DNA from: Gracilaria domingensis
Lineage: Eukaryota > Rhodophyta > Florideophyceae > Gracilariales > Gracilariaceae
Direction: 5' to 3'
Assembly (NCBI GenBank): GCA_022539475.1
Contig: VCMS01000049.1
Coordinates: 62,001 to 126,000, forward strand
Length of the DNA stretch: 64,000 bases
Shown: positions 59,780 through 64,000 of the stretch, one piece after another
Position numbering within the stretch: position 1 is the stretch's first letter
Layout of the letters: every line of letters starts with the position of its first letter
Translations under genes and position numbers: made by a program
Notes under the pieces: generated by a model
What the model was told of the DNA's origin: nothing
Seen by the model: the letters and a program-made list of their open reading frames with translations, nothing else
Database searches by the model: none

Positions 59780-62700
59780 CTCAACAGCGACACGAGCTTG
59801 ACAGGGCTTAGCATCCGAGACGGACGTCGCGCCGCTTTTTATCTCCAGCCGTCGCAGCCACGTGTCCGTTGCTGGCGCGCACACGAACGTGCGTACCTTG
59901 TGGTGTATTCGTTACGTCTTTGTTGTGACGGTTCCTTGTTTCGTTCAGTTTTTGGCGCCAAAAAGCTTCCACACCCACGCAAAGGAGTGCATTCATTCAT
60001 TCCTTTCGTGCAGTGGCGTCTGTCTCTTGGAAGATGCACTGCATCTGTCTTAAGAGACAGATCTACAGGCTAGCTACACGTAGTGTATCTCACGTATTGA
60101 CTACAAGCCGATTTTAACAATTGGGCATGACACGGCTTGTACGTGTAGCTCCATGTTCGGTTATATGTGGCGTAACGCTTGTGACGTGGACATGGAATGG
60201 CAATCAAAGTGCGCCAAAATTCAAATACAAATTTAAGTAGAATTTTTATTTGAATTTTGAAATCAATTAATTATCAAATCGCAAACCGAATACATGTGTG
60301 GGAGACCACTTTGGAGCTGCTTTCTGTTCAAATGAGAAATCTGTGAGTTTAGTTAGAAGACTGTCCTAAGCCTTCATATAATTACAGAAAACATGCTGTA
60401 AAGCCAAAAATTGACTGAAATTGGAAGTTCTTCCGACAAAATACTTCAAAAACAATGGTATTCTCGGGGAGATGCGGGTTCGAACCCACACAATGTGTAA
60501 TATAGTTATGTAGCGCCGTACCGTAAAATTAAGTGTTGAATTCAAGCAAAACATTTTTGGAACATATTTCAAAATTTGTAATTTCAAATATAATTCAGAA
60601 CATGCTAGCAACGTTAATCTTACTGCCTAATCTGTAAGGCCACGTATGCTATGGTTTGGCGTGGAAGATCTTCTTTTTCTTTCTTCGACTGTTTTTGACC
60701 ACGAAGTTTCACTTCTTGCTTAGATTAGATTACGTATAACTTTATGAAATCATTGGTTCTCTAAAAGTCTTTTTCTGGGAACAACAGAAGTGCAGCAAAT
60801 CTTTCCAGTAGACACATTACTTTTTCTAACCATCGATTTGTTTTCTTATTTTCGATCAAGAAATGAACGATGTATTCTCTCTAAAACGGTATATCTCCCA
60901 CAAAGAAGCTTGCGTAATAAATAACCCATTGTTTCGCGAAACGTTTTACTTTGCGGGAATGTTTTGTAGTTTACAAACCGATTTCGTTGCTACGTATGGC
61001 CTTTATATCATTTGTAGTACAGAAAATATGGCAGTTTTAATTTAGTGAGTGCGGCGTACTTTTTGAGGTATCTCTCTTTAGAAACAGACACATTATGCAC
61101 TACATAGTGCATATTTTAGGCACACTGCGTCGTAATTAAAACACAAATCGAATTTCTTAAGCCGTGGCACCAACCATGTCAAGGCAACAATGTTCTACTG
61201 GGAGATGCGGAAAATAGCGCGTCATTGTTACAATCAATGAAAACGGTTTATTAGGAAATGGTGCAGTACACGTCATAGCTTACAAAATAGTGCGTCAATT
61301 ACAGTGCTACATGTTTCTTAAGGCAAAATGTTTTCTATCCCTAATTGAATTAAACATCTGTCTGATTTAAGCACAGTGTAAGGTCTTGATGATAATGATT
61401 CCTCCATACACTACCTTTCAAGGAAGAAAAACTTCGCGAGAAGTACCTCGCCATCACTAAACTATAGTATCCAAATCTTGTTCAGTATTCAAGAAACGTC
61501 TATATAAGATAGCAGACGTTTTAGATAATCACGCGGATGAAGCAATTTTTCACTCAAATTACAAAAACATAGACAAGTGCTGGTATATTTGTTTGCTTAC
61601 TACACGAGATATATCGTTTTAAAGCATATATACCGCTCTTTTGCTTCTCGAAATTAAAAAAACAGCATCTTTAGTTTGTAGAACAGTTTTCGTAGGTTTA
61701 AAGAAATAACTATTCCCCTACAAATGACGAAGAATGTTTAGGAGATTCTCATATCTTAAGGGAGATAGGAACTTTTGATATCCAGCCATGTGAAGAAGTT
61801 TTTGCACAACAACCAGTGATGGTGCTGACTTTTTCATTCCCGTTCATACAGAAATGTGTGCGAAAAGCAACACGCAGAAGTAAGGCAAATCGTGCACAAA
61901 TTATTTAAAAATATCTTTTAATATATCTATGCAAAATATTTCGTTTCATTGCACTCTTGAATAGTTCCTCCAACTGGAGCCAGCGGTAATTTCCGTACGC
62001 AGTTAGATTTTCGGATTACAGAAACGTGATAAACAGCGGTCGTATGTGGTGTCAGACTGCAATTTAATTGTAGGCCTTGCGCTCCAGTAACTGTCATTCG
62101 CATCACGCTACGCCAAAATTTAGTAAAAAAGGTTTTCTATCTGCTTCGAACATCGCGCGAATGTTCGCGAATATTCGCGAACAATTAAGATGTTCGCGAA
62201 TATTCGCGAACGCGAATGTTTGGAGACGAACAAACTTCCAAAGCCGAATTTTTGTATATGCTTTATGACATAAGATGTAATCTCTTGTGTACATATAGTC
62301 CTTTTAATAACCTTTCCAAGGAAATTAAAAGTTTGTCGATCGGGTTGCGCAGATAGGTAAATTCGCGGGGCAAACGTTGCGAATTTTCGCGAATTTAGCG
62401 GTTTTTAATGAAATCAAAAGTGCGAATACTCTATTAGTAGAGGTTTTCATGGCAAATGAAAATAGGGGTACGAAGAAGACCTAAAGTAGATTAGAATAAT
62501 AAAACTATCTTGTAGACTGAAGGCTTGTTTTGGTAAAAAATGGTACTTCTTAGTCGATATGTTCACAAACATTTGAATGTTCGTTGGAAGAAAATGTAAA
62601 GATTGAAGATGCGGTCAAGTTATCGGGCTTTTAGCGAAAACTTTTGAACGTATCTTGGCTGTGTGACCATAGTTGCCGAACAACATGCCATCTTACAAGT

Positions 62701-62800
62701 GTTCAAAATTTTAGTTAAAATTGCTGAAAACTGTTGAGATGCTTGTGGCAAGTATTGCGACGTCGCAAGAGTAATTGCAAGAATTTTATCTTGCTGCGAG
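59780..62800. other. AT-rich intergenic region
   Basis: About 3 kb hold only short frames. Composition is AT-rich from about 60,200 on. A tRNA-like GGGTTCGAACCC lies at about 60,479-60,490, but no cloverleaf could be drawn. The region contains the duplicated CGCGAATATTCGCG palindromes at 62.16-62.21 kb. Nothing else was recognised. Confidence 0.45.
62162..62211. repeat. 20-bp perfect palindrome present twice
   Basis: GTTCGCGAATATTCGCGAAC occurs at 62,163-62,182 and again at 62,192-62,211, with only 9 bases between. Further GTTCGCG/CGCGAA words occur just before and after, and TTGCGAATTTTCGCGAATTT follows near 62,378. It resembles a dimeric protein-binding site or the terminus of a small inverted-repeat element. 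Confidence 0.8.
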
Positions 62801-62819
62801 CCCTGGGTGGTGCAAACCC

Positions 62820-63560
62820 GGTGACGGGAAAACAACAGCCGCGTCGCGGAAGAGCACCGACAGGGGTGTTCGAACCTTGCTCCCTACAGGGGTAGGCGCA
62901 GCGACAGAACCCTTCGATAGGGCCAACAAGAGCCGGGTGTATATCCGGGTGACCTCGATCTAAGCGTGCAGTCGGAGGTAAAAGGGGTTGAATCGGCGTA
63001 GATATCCGGATGGTTCGGGCAAGCCACAGCGAGTAGGGGAGGAGTATCTAGCCCAACGGTATGGGACGTCAAAAGATTAGCAAACAAGCCGCACTGCGGG
63101 GCACTGACTCGCGATAAGCGGGAAAACTTCCGAGACAAATGGGAAAAACCTACAATGTAGAGCACAGTAGCGAAAGCCGTAACACGGAAATGAAAACGAT
63201 AAAATAGATAAGACAAGTGCCGTGACGACGGATTAGTACTCCTCAGGAACGGAGGTTGGTTGAGCAGCCCAGAATTGCGGCGGTATGCCCCAGGGTGGGG
63301 CTTGTGACCGTGCGCAAGCGGCAAGAAGATCAGAGCCAAAGGCCTCGTTGAGGTTTACTTTCCGTATAGTGGCGCCAAGTGCTGCCACTTATATACGGCA
63401 CTTGAAAATATCAATTAAAATATCTAACTAACCGGCGCTGCCGGCCAATACACTACAGGTGTGCCCCCCTGGCACGCTTGCCACCGCGCCCGCGCGATCG
63501 GGCCAACTTGGCACACGTGTGCAGAAATACTACCCTTCCTAGGCATACCCCAAAATAGGG
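62820..63560 (-). mobile_element. gypsy leader/LTR fragment E, minus orientation
   Basis: GTAGGCGCAGCGACAGAACC and AGCCGGGTGTATATCCGG (about 62,890-62,950) match the minus-oriented leader fragment D near 36,562-36,627 with small differences. The part toward 63,560 is probably LTR. No coding part lies within it. It is old and incomplete. Confidence 0.5.
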
Positions 63561-63685
63561 CCACTATCACAGTACCCTCTCATAACCTGAGGTGTCGAAG
63601 CCGGTAACGGATCAACAAACTATGAGAAGCACCTCGGTGCATCCCCACAAAAGGGCGTTTTGCTCTACACTCTGTTCTTGCTGCA

Positions 63686-64000
63686 GGTGCAGATGATCAG
63701 CAGACCGCCGAGGAGCCCACAGATGTAGACGCAGAGATGCAGAGTGAGGTTCAGGAACGAAGGCTTTCCAATGCTGCACACGCTCTGGTAGACTGGTGTG
63801 CCGCATTCCCAGTACCAAACGGCCTCATGTCGGATGGAACCACGCATTTTAGAAACGAAACCATCCGTATACTGTCCCACTCATTACGTGTTCCGCACCA
63901 CTTCACACTACTGTACTCTCCGTGGAGCACTGGAGCCGTCGAACGTCTGGGTCGAGAAGTACTGCGAACATTTAGAGCGCTGATGCTCGAACTGCAAATG
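63686..64000 (+). mobile_element. Ty3/gypsy integrase core fragment, runs off the window
   Basis: The plus frame reads ALVDWCAAFPVPNGLMSDGT, then THFRNETIRILSHSLRVPHH and LLYSPWSTGAVERLGREVLR. These are the second Asp (SDGTTHF) and the Glu (GAVERLGRE) of the DDE integrase core. The first Asp region lies upstream and was not recognised. The element continues beyond 64,000; whether it is whole cannot be judged. It may belong to a copy separate from fragment E, which faces the other way. Confidence 0.75.

Noticed and set aside
60465-60500. GGGTTCGAACCC as the T-arm of a tRNA gene
   Set aside because: The loop fits but the flanking bases do not form a five-pair T-stem, and no D-arm, anticodon arm or acceptor stem could be drawn upstream.
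63340-63400. TGGCGCC near 63,370 as a retroviral-type primer-binding site
   Set aside because: The match is only seven bases, and the orientation and distance to an LTR edge are unclear.

Overview
The window looks like nuclear DNA of an intron-poor, transposon-rich eukaryote. My best guess is a florideophyte red alga of the Chondrus type. That is inference from gene style: long uninterrupted frames, many Ty3/gypsy fossils, a Plavaka-type (CMC superfamily) DNA transposase, a PIF/Harbinger fossil, DUF4419, TIR and ankyrin proteins, and no recognisable conserved neighbourhood. No ribosomal RNA, convincing tRNA or CRISPR array was seen. Many frames are interrupted, and one undetermined base (N) near 23,020 lies inside a duplicated sequence, so part of the damage may come from draft assembly.

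Region 1 (1-14,100) is a graveyard of mobile DNA. A broken Ty3/gypsy element with Gag-like, integrase and chromodomain remnants comes first. It is followed by about 2 kb of diverged repeated sequence, a decayed minus-strand Plavaka transposase copy (about 7.9-10.2 kb), and the leader and Gag of a second gypsy element (about 10.8-14.1 kb).

Region 2 (about 14.1-30.7 kb) is the most remarkable part. It is a gene-dense block inserted between the Gag and the integrase tail of the second gypsy element. It carries hairpins and tandem repeats, a 1091-residue Plavaka-like transposase (+), a frame-broken unknown gene (-), a beta-class DNA methyltransferase with a DPPF motif and possibly a SET-like tail (-), a ParB/sulfiredoxin-fold protein (+) and a 2-oxoglutarate/Fe(II) dioxygenase (+). 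The methyltransferase and ParB genes diverge from a 1.33-kb inverted repeat holding four near-perfect palindromes and two mirrored copies of a ~105-bp promoter. I read this as a candidate transposon carrying its own DNA-modification (write/read/erase) toolkit with a centromere-like or operator-like control region. Membership of all genes in one element is inferred, because I could not find terminal inverted repeats or target-site duplications by eye.

Region 3 (30.7-38.2 kb) holds the gypsy integrase tail and chromodomain, then a long intact antisense frame (32,785-34,656) that seems to be a family feature, and several leader or LTR pieces in both orientations.

Region 4 (38.2-60 kb) is host-like but strongly decayed. 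It has a PIF/Harbinger fossil abutting a broken DUF4419 gene, a secreted Asp-rich protein with a TATA box, a peroxiredoxin-like gene with one frame break, a four-helix membrane protein and decayed possible relatives, a membrane protein with a TIR-like C-terminus interrupted by one TGA, a TIR protein, and an ankyrin protein whose four-repeat block is duplicated. Several near-perfect hairpins dot 45.8-48.9 kb.

Region 5 (60-64 kb) is AT-rich DNA with a duplicated palindrome, then another gypsy leader and a truncated integrase core that runs off the window end.
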